The notes: a model not told the origin generated them from the sequence alone. A stretch of DNA of 64,000 nucleotides from Sphingopyxis sp. L1A2A (GCF_005502465.1 NZ_SCOT01000001.1:62001-126000), one strand, 5' to 3'. Positions 33,480 to 43,195 are shown, counted from the stretch's first letter. Program-made: numbers and translations.

Positions 33480-34888
33480 AGTCTGTAGGCCGCCTTGGCG
33501 AGGTTGTAGCTGAGGTCGGCGGCGATCTCGGCCGCCTCCCATTCCTCCATGCGATGCTCGGCCACCAGCTGCGCGAGAAAGCCGCAGTCGATACGGCGCG
33601 CGACGTCGTGGCGCGCCGGGATCGACAGAAAGGCGCGGGTGTCATCGTTGAAGCCGACACTGTTGTAGAAACCCGCGGTCTCGGTCATCTGGTTCCTGAA
33701 CCGCCGCATCCCTTCGGGGCTGTCGTGGAACCACCAGGCGGGGCCGAGCTTCAGCACCGGATAATGACCCGCGAGCGGCGCCAGTTCGCGCGCATAGCTG
33801 GTCTCATCAAGCGTGAAGAGGATGATCGTCAGCGCGGCTTCATTGCCATATTTGCCGAGCAGCGGACGCAGCGCATGGACATAGTCGGTGCTGGTCGGGA
33901 TATCGGCGCCCTTGTCGCGGCCATAATGCTCGAACAGCCAGCGATTGTGGTTGCGGAAGGCGCCGGGGTGGATCTGCATCACCAGCCCGTCGTCGAGGCT
34001 CATCCCCGCCATCACCGTCAACATATGGGCGCGGAACAGTTCGGCATCGGCGGCACTGACGGCGCCGCCGGTGACGCGCGCGAACAGCGCCTCGGCCTCG
34101 GCGTCGGACAGGTCGGCGGTTGCTGCGGTCGGATGGCCGTGATCGGTCGAGGTCGCGCCCATTTCGGCGAAGAAGGCACGGCGGCCCCGATGCGCGGCAA
34201 GATAGCCCGCATAGCTGTAGGCATCCTCGCCGCTAAGGTCGGAGAAGCGCGCCAGGTTGTCGCGAAAGCCCTCGAAATCGGGATCGACGACCGGATCGGG
34301 GCGATAGGCGGTGATCACCCGCCCGCTCCATTCGCCGCTGTCGTTCGCGGCGCGGATCGCGGCGTGATGATCGAGGGTGTCGAGCGGGCTTTCGGTTGTC
34401 GCGATCACTTCGATCCCGAAGCGGTCGAACAGCGCGCGCGGACGGAAGGCGTCGGTCGCCAGCGCCTCGGTGATGCGGTCGTAATAGAGGTCCGATGTCG
34501 CCGCTGCGAACTGCACGTCGATCCCGAACGCTTCGGCGAACACCCAGTCCATCCACATCCGCGACGGGGTGCCGCGGAACAGGTGGTAATTTTGCGCGAA
34601 TATCCGCCAACTCTCGCGCGGGTCGGCCTCCGGATTGCGAATACCCAATGCGTCGAGCGACACGCCCTGCGAATAGAGCATGCGGAACACATAATGATCG
34701 GGGTGGAGCAGCAGCTCCGCCGCATTGCCGAACGGCGCATTGCCGGCAAACCAGCTGGGATCGGTATGCCCGTGCGGGCTGATGATCGGCAGGTCCGCGA
34801 CTTCCGTGTAAAGCCGCCGCGCGATGGCACGCTGGTCGGGATCGGACGGGAACAGCCGGTCGGGATGCAGGATCAACGGCCGGGTCAT
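33476..34888 (-). CDS. uxaC: Glucuronate/galacturonate isomerase
   Basis: 470 residues from the ATG at 34888. It interconverts D-galacturonate with D-tagaturonate and D-glucuronate with D-fructuronate. The metal-binding segment is SPHGHTDPSWF near residue 38, with further blocks NYHLFRGTPSRMWMDW, TTESPLDTL, and the C-terminal GPAWWFHDSPEGM and GFYNSVGFNDDTRAF. All are standard for UxaC. Both ends overlap partners by four bases (exuT before, reductase after), so the three genes form one tight operon. Confidence 0.97.
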   Translation of the reverse strand: MTRPLILHPDRLFPSDPDQRAIARRLYTEVADLPIISPHGHTDPSWFAGNAPFGNAAELLLHPDHYVFRMLYSQGVSLDALGIRNPEADPRESWRIFAQNYHLFRGTPSRMWMDWVFAEAFGIDVQFAAATSDLYYDRITEALATDAFRPRALFDRFGIEVIATTESPLDTLDHHAAIRAANDSGEWSGRVITAYRPDPVVDPDFEGFRDNLARFSDLSGEDAYSYAGYLAAHRGRRAFFAEMGATSTDHGHPTAATADLSDAEAEALFARVTGGAVSAADAELFRAHMLTVMAGMSLDDGLVMQIHPGAFRNHNRWLFEHYGRDKGADIPTSTDYVHALRPLLGKYGNEAALTIILFTLDETSYARELAPLAGHYPVLKLGPAWWFHDSPEGMRRFRNQMTETAGFYNSVGFNDDTRAFLSIPARHDVARRIDCGFLAQLVAEHRMEEWEAAEIAADLSYNLAKAAYRL

Positions 34889-36201
34889 GCAGGCGCCGCC
34901 GCGCTTTCCACGCGCACCGGCGCCAGTTTCGGGCTGAGCAGGTGCACGGCAAGTACCGCGAGGAAATAGACCGTCGTGCACGCGGCAAAGATCAGCGTAT
35001 AATTGCCGCCGGTGGCATCGAGCACCAGCCCGGTCGATTTCGCCATGATCATCCCGCCGATGCCGCCCATGAAACCGCCAAGCCCGATCACCGACCCGAC
35101 CGCGCGTTTGGGGAACATGTCGGGCGGGATCGACAGGATCGTCGACGAGAATGCCTGATGCCCGGCAAGCGCGACGCCGATCAGCACCACCGCGAGCCAC
35201 ATATTGTCAAGGCCGGTGACGAACAGCAACGGCAGGACGCACAGCCCCGCGCCGATCATCGTGATCTTGCGCGCAAAATTGACGCTGTGGCCGTTCTGGA
35301 TCAGCTTCGACGACGTCCAGCCGCCGACGATGCTGCCGACGTCGGACAGCAGGTACATGATGATCATCGGCAGCAGCACGATCTTGAGGTCGACGTCATA
35401 GGTCGAGGCGAAATATTTGGGCAGCCAGAACAGCATCAGGAACCACACCGGGTCGGTCAGGAATTTGGCGATCGCAAACGCCCAGGCTTCGCGCTTCGTG
35501 ACGATTTTCGACCAGCCGAGGCGCTCGACCTGCTCGGGCGGATCATGTTCGATCCACGCCAGTTCGGCCTCGCTGACCTTCCCGCTTTCACGCGGGTTGC
35601 TGTAGAGCCACAGCCACAGGATCAGCAGGACGACCCCGAAAGCGCCGCTGTAGATAAAGGTCTGGCGCCAGTCGAACCCCATCCAGACCATGAACAGCCA
35701 GATCGTCGGCGCGGTCAGGATCACCCCGATCGTCGTCGCGCTGTTGACCCAGCCGATCGCGTAGGAGCGCTCCTTTTGCGGGAACCATTCGCTGCTGGCG
35801 CGGACGACCGACGGGAAATGCCCCGCCTCGCCGACCCCCAATATGACGCGCGCCGCCATGAACGAGGCGACCGACCCGGCAAAGCCGTGCGCAATATGGC
35901 CGATCGTCCAGATGGTGATCGCAATCGAATAGCCGATCTTGGGACCGAAGCGGTCGATCAGCCAACCCATGAGGAGGAAACCGAGCGCATAGGCGGCCTG
36001 GAACGCGGTGACGATATTGCCATAGTCATTCTCGCTCCACCCCAGCTCGTCGCCAAGCACCGGCGCGAGCAGGCCCAGCATCGTGCGGTCGATATAATTG
36101 ACCGTCGTCGCGGCAAACAGCAGCGCGATGATCAGCCAGCGGTAGCGACCCGCGCGCGGCACCGGCGGCGCCGCACCTCCGTTCGCATATGCCTGTGCCA
36201 T
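34885..36201 (-). CDS. exuT: Hexuronate MFS transporter (ExuT-like, ACS family)
   Basis: 438 residues with about twelve membrane segments. The first helix region TVNYIDRTMLGLLAPVLGDELGW and the loop GWLIDRFGPKIGYS are typical of the anion:cation symporter family that includes ExuT. It would import galacturonate or glucuronate across the inner membrane with protons. GGGAGAG six bases before the ATG supports the start. It overlaps uxaC and follows the hydratase gene by 20 bases. Confidence 0.93.
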   Translation of the reverse strand: MAQAYANGGAAPPVPRAGRYRWLIIALLFAATTVNYIDRTMLGLLAPVLGDELGWSENDYGNIVTAFQAAYALGFLLMGWLIDRFGPKIGYSIAITIWTIGHIAHGFAGSVASFMAARVILGVGEAGHFPSVVRASSEWFPQKERSYAIGWVNSATTIGVILTAPTIWLFMVWMGFDWRQTFIYSGAFGVVLLILWLWLYSNPRESGKVSEAELAWIEHDPPEQVERLGWSKIVTKREAWAFAIAKFLTDPVWFLMLFWLPKYFASTYDVDLKIVLLPMIIMYLLSDVGSIVGGWTSSKLIQNGHSVNFARKITMIGAGLCVLPLLFVTGLDNMWLAVVLIGVALAGHQAFSSTILSIPPDMFPKRAVGSVIGLGGFMGGIGGMIMAKSTGLVLDATGGNYTLIFAACTTVYFLAVLAVHLLSPKLAPVRVESAAAPA

Positions 36202-36221
36202 CCAGTCTCTCCCATATGGCT

Positions 36222-36998
36222 TTAGTAGCCGGTAATCGAGCAGCCGACGCGGATTTTTCCGTCGAACAGCGCTTCGGCGCGTTGGCCGACCGTAATTTCA
36301 TGCACCCCGGTGATCGCGCCCGCCGACACCCAGGTGCCGGGCGCAATCGCGATGCCGCGCGCGCGCAGGGTGCGAATCAGGAACAACGCCGATCCGAATG
36401 GCCCGTCGAGCATGGTTTCCATCGTCGCCCCTCCTACCGATACGCCGTCGATCGTCATTTCGACCGGCATGGCGATCAGGTCGCGGTCGCGCCAGTCGGC
36501 GATCGGCGGCCCGAGCACCAGTCCCTTGTTATTGCCATAGTCCGATGCGGTGACCGCGGGGCCATGACGGTTGATATCGGGAAAGGGCGAGCTGGCGATC
36601 TCGATCCCGGTGCGAACGTCGAGGATGCAGTCGCGGACCGATGCGATATCATGGTCGCGGTCGCCGACGTCGCCCAGACAGAGCAGCACTTCGGCCTCGG
36701 CCGCGGCAAAGCCGCGCGCATAGACCGGCATGGCAGCGCCGTCGGCAGCAATCTCGTCGGCAAAAATCGGTCCGGCGATGCGCTCGCCGCCAAAGCGCTC
36801 GACAAGGTCGGGGGCGATCCGCCCGACCTTCCAGCCGCCGATCTGCCGGCCGTCGAAATCGATCGCCGCGCTCTGGATCGCATAGGCATCGGCCATGCTT
36901 TGCGGCATCGCGCCCGGATACAAGGTAAGCGGTGTCTTTTCGGCGCGAGCGGCCAGAAAGGCGCGGGCGATATTTTCTTGTTCAGGGGTTGCCAGCAT
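36222..36998 (-). CDS. 2-keto-4-pentenoate hydratase-like protein (FAH superfamily)
   Basis: 258 residues. Sequence blocks IGGWKVGRIAPD, GPIFADEI, AEAEVLLCLG (metal-binding Glu pair) and the C-terminal GTWVSAGAITGVHEI match the MhpD/hydratase-decarboxylase branch of the fumarylacetoacetate hydrolase superfamily. Known members hydrate 2-keto-4-pentenoates from aromatic breakdown. Here it leads the hexuronate operon, directly behind an operator, so a sugar-acid substrate such as a 2-keto-3-deoxy acid is more likely; I cannot say which reaction. AGAGGGAAA precedes the ATG. Confidence 0.85.
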   Translation of the reverse strand: MLATPEQENIARAFLAARAEKTPLTLYPGAMPQSMADAYAIQSAAIDFDGRQIGGWKVGRIAPDLVERFGGERIAGPIFADEIAADGAAMPVYARGFAAAEAEVLLCLGDVGDRDHDIASVRDCILDVRTGIEIASSPFPDINRHGPAVTASDYGNNKGLVLGPPIADWRDRDLIAMPVEMTIDGVSVGGATMETMLDGPFGSALFLIRTLRARGIAIAPGTWVSAGAITGVHEITVGQRAEALFDGKIRVGCSITGY

Positions 36999-37034
36999 CT
37001 TTGTGATTTCCCTCTTCCGCGAAACCGTCTAAGA

Positions 37035-37046
37035 GACACCGGTGTC
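37035..37046. promoter_or_regulatory. LacI-type operator A
   Basis: Perfect palindrome GACACCGGTGTC, 37 bases upstream of the hydratase ATG and 124 bases upstream of the uxaA start, so it can serve both divergent units. It is the most symmetric of six related sites (others at 43242, 43386, 50186, 50233, 55872). Confidence 0.8.
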
Positions 37047-37169
37047 AAAAGCAAGCGAATAGCTGGTGGCAATGATAAAATGACGGCTGGTGGCGGTGGG
37101 CGAGCCGCATGCAGGTCGCGCGCCAGACGCAGCGAATATGGCGCGATGAACGAGGATGGAAAACGGCAG

Positions 37170-38651
37170 ATGACCGATGCGATCCGAATCCATGTGGCCG
37201 ACAATGTCGCCACCGCGCTTGCCGACCTGGCCGCTGGCAGTGCGGTGGCCGTCGGCTCGCAGCGCCTGACGATCAGCGAAGCAATAGGGCGCGGGCACAA
37301 GCTGGCGCTGGCCCCAATCGCCCGCGGGACCAGTGTGATCAAATATGGCTTTCCGATCGGCATCGCGACCGCCGACATCGCCGGGGGGGCGCATGTCCAT
37401 AGCCACAATCTGGCAACCGCGCTGACCGGCCGCGACGATTATGCCTATACGCCGTCCGCCGCCGACCCCCGGCCCGCGCAGCCCCCGCACCACTTCATGG
37501 GCTATGCCCGCGCCGATGGGCGTGTCGGTACACGCAACGAGATCTGGATCCTGCCGACCGTCAGCTGCGTCGGCAATCTGGCGGCGCGGGTCGCGCGGAT
37601 CGCGGGTGTCCGCCATGCCGGGCGCGTCGATGGTATCCATGCCTTCAAGCATCCGTTCGGTTGCTCGCAGCTCGGCGACGATCTGGGCCACACGCGCGGG
37701 CTGCTCGCGGCGCTGGCGCAGCATCCCAATGCGGGCGGGGTGCTGATTGTCGGGCTAGGCTGTGAGAGCAACCAGCTCGCCGCATTGCTCGACACTATTC
37801 CCGAGGGTCGCCGCCGCCACGTCCGCAACCTGTCGGCGCAGGCGGTCGAGGATGACGAAGCGGCATGTCTGGCGCTGGTGGACGAACTGGTTGACGCTTG
37901 CGCCGACACCCCGCGCACCGCGGCGCCGCTGTCGGCGCTCGTGCTCGGGGTCAAATGTGGCGGATCCGACGGATTGTCGGGGCTGACCGCCAACCCGCTG
38001 GTCGGGCGGATGGCCGATGCCGTTGCCGCGGCCGACGGCAAGGTGATCCTGACCGAAATTCCCGAAATCTTTGGCGCCGAACAACTGCTGATGGACCGTG
38101 CGGCGTCGCATGACGTCTTTGACCGGACGGCGCAGCTGGTGCAGGATTTCAAGGCCTATTTCACCCGCAACGGCGAGCCGGTGAGCGAGAATCCCTCGCC
38201 GGGCAATATTGCTGGGGGGATCACGACGCTGGAGGAAAAGTCGCTCGGCGCGGTGCAGAAGGGCGGCCAGGTTCCGCTGGTCGATGTCCAGCGTTACGGC
38301 GGCGAAGCGAGGCTGCCCGGGCTGACGCTGCTCGAGGCGCCGGGTAATGACGCGGTGTCATCGACCGCGCTGACCGCGGCGGGCGCGACGGTCATCCTGT
38401 TCACCACCGGCCGCGGCACCCCGCTCGGCTTCCCAGCGCCGACGCTGAAAATCGCCTCGAACCACGAACTGGCCGCGCGCAAGACGGGATGGATCGACTT
38501 CGACGCCGGGATGGTAATCGGCGACGGTTTCGATGCGGCGTCGGACGCACTGCTCGACCTGATCGTCGCCACCGCGTCGGGCCAGCCGACCAAAGCCGAG
38601 GTCAACGAGGAGCGCGACATCGCGATCTGGAAATCGGGCGTGACGCTTTAA
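37170..38651 (+). CDS. uxaA: Altronate dehydratase
   Basis: 493 residues from the ATG at 37170 (MTDAIRIHVADNVATAL), which aligns with the E. coli UxaA start; an ATG eight codons earlier is possible and the frame is open much further without coding character. The N-terminal SAF domain includes RGHKLALAPIARGTSVIKYGFPIG and HVHSHN, and the main domain has GYARADGRVGTRNEIW, FKHPFGCSQLGDD and KCGGSDGLSG, with metal-binding His and Cys. It dehydrates D-altronate to 2-keto-3-deoxygluconate. Its TAA overlaps the TAA of the opposing GH43 gene. Confidence 0.97.
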   Translation: MTDAIRIHVADNVATALADLAAGSAVAVGSQRLTISEAIGRGHKLALAPIARGTSVIKYGFPIGIATADIAGGAHVHSHNLATALTGRDDYAYTPSAADPRPAQPPHHFMGYARADGRVGTRNEIWILPTVSCVGNLAARVARIAGVRHAGRVDGIHAFKHPFGCSQLGDDLGHTRGLLAALAQHPNAGGVLIVGLGCESNQLAALLDTIPEGRRRHVRNLSAQAVEDDEAACLALVDELVDACADTPRTAAPLSALVLGVKCGGSDGLSGLTANPLVGRMADAVAAADGKVILTEIPEIFGAEQLLMDRAASHDVFDRTAQLVQDFKAYFTRNGEPVSENPSPGNIAGGITTLEEKSLGAVQKGGQVPLVDVQRYGGEARLPGLTLLEAPGNDAVSSTALTAAGATVILFTTGRGTPLGFPAPTLKIASNHELAARKTGWIDFDAGMVIGDGFDAASDALLDLIVATASGQPTKAEVNEERDIAIWKSGVTL

Positions 38652-40255
38652 CCGAGCGCGCGGAAGGTGAAATTGCGGAACCGCGCCTCGCCTTCTCCCG
38701 CCGAATAAAGGCCGGGGCGTAGCATCAGAAAACCGCCGCGGACATTGTGGTGATACCCCGACACCTCCATGCCGCGGTCGAAGCGGACCCACGTCTTCCC
38801 GCCGTCGCCGCTGGTGTCATAGGTGACGATATGGCGGTCGTTGGTGACGCGCATCCGCATGCTTCGACCATGCGGGTTGGTCGGGCGGGCGCGTTCGATG
38901 CCATATTGGTGGGTGACGAACCGCTCGCCGTCGAAGCCGAGCCCGCAATAGAGCCGGTCGTCGTAAAAGAGGATCAGCCCCGCGGTGCCGCCGGGCGCGA
39001 TCGCGATATCACATTCGAAGCGATACGCCTGATCGCCCGCGATCAGCAGCAAGGGCGACGAATCGACCGGCGCCTTGCCACGCGCCGTCAGCACCAGCAC
39101 CCCATCCTCGGCCCGCGCGCGGCTGCGTTCGTCGACAGCGGGTTTGAAGAAATTCCACTTCGCGCCGAGCGCCAGCGTGCTGAAATCGTCCGACAACGCC
39201 ATGCCGTGCGGCCCGGCCGTGCCACCCTTCGGCTTCGCGATCGGCTGCGACAGATCGCCGCCGGTCATCCGGAACCAGCCGTCATCGGTCCATTCGATCG
39301 GATCGAGCAGCGCCTGGCGGCCCAAGGTCCAATAGCCATTCTCAAACCCGTGATAGACGCTCCACCAGTCGCCCGCCGGTCCCTCGACCAAGGTCGCATG
39401 GCCGCGCGACCACCATTTTTCGGTCGCCGAGGTGGTGCGGACAAGCGGGTTCGCCGGGCAATTTTCCCATGGCCCGTGGATCGATGTCGACCGCGCCGCG
39501 ATCACCATATGGCCGGTGGGCGGGCCTGCGGTGCCGCCGACCGCGGTGATCGTGTAATAATGGTCGCCGTGGCGGGTGATCTTTGGCCCTTCGGGCGCGA
39601 AGCCCTCGACCACCCAGTCGGCGGGGTAGCGCCACGGATCATAGACATGTTCGGGTTCGCCGATCCGGCCGAGCCCGTCGTCGGACAGGCGGACGCGGTC
39701 GCCGCCCGACAGAAACAGCCAGCGCGACCCGTCTTCGCCGACCGCATGACCGGGATCGATATGGTGCGGCAGATCGAGGTCGACCGGATCGCTCCACGGT
39801 CCCTCGATCTTGTCGGCCCAGATTACCCAGCTCGTGTTCGGACCCTTGGTCGGGATGTAGAGGAAGTAGCGGCCGCCATGCTTGCATAGCTCAGGCGCCC
39901 ACACCGATCCGATGTTGCGGGTGAGCGCGGGGCCGATCGGGCGCCAGTTCACCAGATCGCGCGAATGCCAGATGACCAGCCCCGGATAGGAATCAAAGGT
40001 CGAGAAGGTCATGTAATAATCGGCGCCGTCCTTCAGGATCGACGGGTCGGGATGGTCGCCGGCCATGATCGGATTGAGGAAACACCCGTCGCCCAGATCG
40101 GCCTGGCGCTGGCCGTCGAAGCCCTTCGCCCAAGCTGGTGCGGCGGCGACCGGTTTCGGTTGCGCGGCCGCGGCTCCCGCCAGCCCCAGCCCGCCGACCA
40201 TCGCACCGGCCAGACCCGTCCCGGCCAGTTTCAGCATATCGCGGCGATCGGTCAT
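38648..40255 (-). CDS. Glycoside hydrolase family 43 protein
   Basis: 535 residues. The N-terminus TDRRDMLKLAGTGLAG is a Tat-type signal, so the enzyme is exported folded. The five-bladed propeller shows the catalytic base Asp70 in GDHPDPSIL, the general acid Glu in VVEGFAPEGPKI near 216 and IDPGHAVGEDG between them. From about residue 350 a second beta-sandwich domain follows (DDFSTLALGAKWNFF to the end), as in GH43 beta-xylosidases and arabinofuranosidases. In this locus it probably trims arabinan or xylan side chains of pectin. It follows the TonB receptor gene, with an intrinsic terminator between. Confidence 0.92.
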   Translation of the reverse strand: MTDRRDMLKLAGTGLAGAMVGGLGLAGAAAAQPKPVAAAPAWAKGFDGQRQADLGDGCFLNPIMAGDHPDPSILKDGADYYMTFSTFDSYPGLVIWHSRDLVNWRPIGPALTRNIGSVWAPELCKHGGRYFLYIPTKGPNTSWVIWADKIEGPWSDPVDLDLPHHIDPGHAVGEDGSRWLFLSGGDRVRLSDDGLGRIGEPEHVYDPWRYPADWVVEGFAPEGPKITRHGDHYYTITAVGGTAGPPTGHMVIAARSTSIHGPWENCPANPLVRTTSATEKWWSRGHATLVEGPAGDWWSVYHGFENGYWTLGRQALLDPIEWTDDGWFRMTGGDLSQPIAKPKGGTAGPHGMALSDDFSTLALGAKWNFFKPAVDERSRARAEDGVLVLTARGKAPVDSSPLLLIAGDQAYRFECDIAIAPGGTAGLILFYDDRLYCGLGFDGERFVTHQYGIERARPTNPHGRSMRMRVTNDRHIVTYDTSGDGGKTWVRFDRGMEVSGYHHNVRGGFLMLRPGLYSAGEGEARFRNFTFRALG

Positions 40256-40267
40256 TTTGCATTCCTT

Positions 40268-40308
40268 GAAAAAGAAAGGCCCGGCCCCCGCAAGCGAAGA
40301 CCGGGCCT
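40268..40308 (-). terminator. Rho-independent terminator between the TonB receptor and GH43 genes
   Basis: Read leftward, AGGCCCGG and CCGGGCCT (40301-40308 and 40277-40284) form a stem with a 16-base loop, followed by TTCTTTTTC. It lies 23 bases after the receptor stop and 13 before the GH43 ATG. It should end most transcripts after the receptor, giving much less GH43 message. Confidence 0.8.
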
Positions 40309-40330
40309 CACCGGGACTACCCTGTATGCG

Positions 40331-43195
40331 TCAAATCTTGACGCGCGCGCCGAACAGGAAGGTGCGGCCGAAATGATTATTCTCGTAATTACGGTTCGCG
40401 TCGATGTCCGTGAAGCGATAGCGATATTCGTCGGTCAGGTTGATGCCCTCGACCGACAATTCGATATTGTCGGTGATCGCATAACGCATCGACGCATCGA
40501 CGTTGATCGTCGAACCATAGCCTTCGAACACATTGCCGGTGCCGCTGTTGGCGTCGGCATAACGGCTGCGATAGCTGATCGAGGCGCGGGCGCTGAACTT
40601 GCCGTCGTCATAATAGAGCGTGCCGTTGTAAGCGCGCTTCGACAGGTTGAAGAGCGTGCCGTTACGTGTTGCGCCAATCAGCGGGCCGCCCGGCACGATG
40701 GCGGGGCCAGCAACCGAATAATCCGCCTCCGAGTCGATGAAGGTTGCGTTGGCGATGCCGCCGAAGTTCGAGAGGAAGCCTGGCAGGAAGCTGAACGGTG
40801 CCTGCAGCGACACTTCGATGCCCTTCAGGCTGGCGCCTTGGCCATTACCAATCGAGTTGATCGTCCATAGCTGACGTTCGGGATCGATCGCGGCCGGGCT
40901 GCTCGGAGGGATGATCGACAGCGGCAGGCCCGTCGAGGCAAAGGTGCCGCTGGTCGTCGTCGACACCGGGAAGCTCGCGATATCCTTTTTGAACAGCGCG
41001 ATCGAAAAGATCGACTGCGGCGCAAAATACCATTCGATCGCGACATCATAGGCGGTGGCACGGAACGGATCGAGGAACGGATTGCCGTAATTGATCCGAT
41101 AGTTGAAGCCGTCGACCGAACCGCCAGGGGTCAGGTTGCCAAGCGTCGGGCGCGTCATCACATCGGCCACCGCGGCGCGGATGATGATGTCGTCGTGGGG
41201 GAACAGCGCGAGGTTCATCGACGGCAGCCAGTCTTCATAGCTGCGCTCGACCGTCACTGCGGCGCCGCTGCTGAGCCCGCTCGACGTCTGGTCGGTATGG
41301 ACGTAGCGGATACCGGCGTTGAGCGCATAGCGCAGGCCGCCAAGCTCGCCCTTGGCATCGAACTGCAGATAACCACCGGTCACCTCTTCGCGCACGCTGC
41401 GGTTGTTGCCGGCATCGAGCGCAGGCGTGCGGTTGTAAAGGCCGGTGAAGGTCGTTCCTGCCGCCAGATTGGGGACGAGCCATTCGGTGGTGGTCCCTGC
41501 CGGCTGACCCGCCTTGCCCAGCGTGAATAGCTCGGCGAGCGACGATGTCACCGGGAAGCCATAGACAGCAGTCGGGCCGAACGCCGACGACGGCGAACAG
41601 GTCAGCGTGCCGAGGACGCGGTCGACCCCGCCATTGCCGCACACCACGGTGTCGCGGGTGAAGGCAATGCTGCTGAAGTCGAAGCGGCGATAGACGCCGC
41701 CCGCCTTGACCGTGAAACCATCGGCGATGTCCCATTCGGTGCGCAGCTGTGCGGTGCGGAACTTGTTTTCGACCTCCGACGGGCGGTCGCGGATTTCGGC
41801 AAGCTGGAAATTCGCCGGGTTGGTGACGCTGGTACCAAAGGTCAGCACCGGGCTTGCCATGTCGGTGTAATCATAGCGGTAGCCCTGCGCATCGCGATCG
41901 TCGAAGACGAGCGTCGTTTCGAGCGGGATCGACGCGGTCGATTTCGACAGGCCGCCGAGCAGGGTGAAGCGGAAATTGTCGCTGACGTCCTGGTCCCAGC
42001 TGCCGCCGAACTGATAAAATTCGGTCTTTGCCTGGCGCAGATAATGTTCGGTGCGCACCCACGCGTCGTCGAGCGTCGCCGAGATCAGATTATTGTCGCC
42101 GTCGATCACATAGTCGCGGACATTGATCGAGCGTTCGTTGCTGCGCAGCAGCACCTCGGCCCAGCGCTCGCGGCGCTGATGCTTGAAGCTGGAAAAGAGC
42201 GCGTCGAGCGAAATCTTGGTCGCGTCGGTCGGCGCGAACTGGATCGACCCGGTGACCCCCAGCCGTTTTTTGTCGTGCGCGATCTCGCCATAGCGCGGGA
42301 TGCGCGGGTGAAAGGCTAGCGCGACCGAATCGCATGCGGCGGAGCGGCCATTGGTATAAACGCCGCCCGAATTGGCAACCCCGATGCCGCTCGTTGCGGT
42401 GGTGGTAAAGCACGGGGCGCCATTGACCGAATCGAAGCGCGCCTGCGCCCAACGCACCGTATTGTTGCCGAGTTCGAGCGTCTTCTGGTCCGAATAGGCC
42501 GCCGACACCGCGAAGCCGAGCGTCCCGGCGTCATTCACCCAGCTGAGCAACCCGGCAACGCGCGGACCGGCCTTTTCGGACAGGTCGTTGTAGCTCGCCT
42601 GCGCCGACAGCGCCGCGGTAAAACCGCTCTTGCCAGCCAGCGGATTGCCCGTGTTGAGATCAACCACCGCGCCGAGCGAGCCTTCGTCGAGTTCGGCAGA
42701 CGCGGTCTTGTGGACGACGATCGAGCTGAACAATTCGGAGGCAAAGACGTTGAAGTCGAAGGCGCGGTCGCGGTTGGCCGAGGCGCCGTCGGTCGAGGTG
42801 GCGACGGTTTCGAGCCCGTTGACGCGAACGCGGGTGAATTGCGATCCCAGACCGCGCACCGTGATGCCGCGGCCTTCGCCGCCGTCGCGCTGGATGGTGA
42901 TGCCGGGAATACGCTGGAGCGATTCGGCCAAGTTCTGATCGGGGAATTTGGCGATATCTTCGGCGACGATCGCATCGACCGCGGCGACCGACTCGCGCTT
43001 GACGTCGAGCGCCTTGTCGAGCGAGGCGCGGAAGCCGGTGACGACGATTTCGTCTTCGGCCGCGACCGTTTCGCCCGCCGTTTCAGCCGCTGCCATGTCT
43101 TGAGCATAGGCCGGCGACACCGCCAGCGCGGCAAGCGAAGCGCCGCACGCCAATTGTGTCAAAGCGCGAAGGCCCCGCGTTGCATGAATAGCCAT
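40331..43195 (-). CDS. TonB-dependent receptor, pectin-locus transporter 1
   Basis: 954 residues. The start is the second of two ATG codons (43195), six bases after AGGGAGG; the first directly abuts it. A signal peptide ends in SPAYAQD, a TonB box-like DEIVVTGFRASL follows near residue 50, the plug domain has DIAKFPDQNLAESLQRIPGI and VRGLGSQFTRVRVNGLE, and the barrel ends in RTFLFGARVKI with a final Ile rather than Phe. Such receptors import oligosaccharides across the outer membrane with TonB energy. Operator B lies 47 bases upstream. GH43 is next on the strand. Confidence 0.95.
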   Translation of the reverse strand: MAIHATRGLRALTQLACGASLAALAVSPAYAQDMAAAETAGETVAAEDEIVVTGFRASLDKALDVKRESVAAVDAIVAEDIAKFPDQNLAESLQRIPGITIQRDGGEGRGITVRGLGSQFTRVRVNGLETVATSTDGASANRDRAFDFNVFASELFSSIVVHKTASAELDEGSLGAVVDLNTGNPLAGKSGFTAALSAQASYNDLSEKAGPRVAGLLSWVNDAGTLGFAVSAAYSDQKTLELGNNTVRWAQARFDSVNGAPCFTTTATSGIGVANSGGVYTNGRSAACDSVALAFHPRIPRYGEIAHDKKRLGVTGSIQFAPTDATKISLDALFSSFKHQRRERWAEVLLRSNERSINVRDYVIDGDNNLISATLDDAWVRTEHYLRQAKTEFYQFGGSWDQDVSDNFRFTLLGGLSKSTASIPLETTLVFDDRDAQGYRYDYTDMASPVLTFGTSVTNPANFQLAEIRDRPSEVENKFRTAQLRTEWDIADGFTVKAGGVYRRFDFSSIAFTRDTVVCGNGGVDRVLGTLTCSPSSAFGPTAVYGFPVTSSLAELFTLGKAGQPAGTTTEWLVPNLAAGTTFTGLYNRTPALDAGNNRSVREEVTGGYLQFDAKGELGGLRYALNAGIRYVHTDQTSSGLSSGAAVTVERSYEDWLPSMNLALFPHDDIIIRAAVADVMTRPTLGNLTPGGSVDGFNYRINYGNPFLDPFRATAYDVAIEWYFAPQSIFSIALFKKDIASFPVSTTTSGTFASTGLPLSIIPPSSPAAIDPERQLWTINSIGNGQGASLKGIEVSLQAPFSFLPGFLSNFGGIANATFIDSEADYSVAGPAIVPGGPLIGATRNGTLFNLSKRAYNGTLYYDDGKFSARASISYRSRYADANSGTGNVFEGYGSTINVDASMRYAITDNIELSVEGINLTDEYRYRFTDIDANRNYENNHFGRTFLFGARVKI

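Noticed and set aside
36189-37169. N-terminal extension of altronate dehydratase over the hydratase gene
   Set aside because: The added residues are antisense to the hydratase gene, and the ATG at 37170 matches the normal UxaA start.
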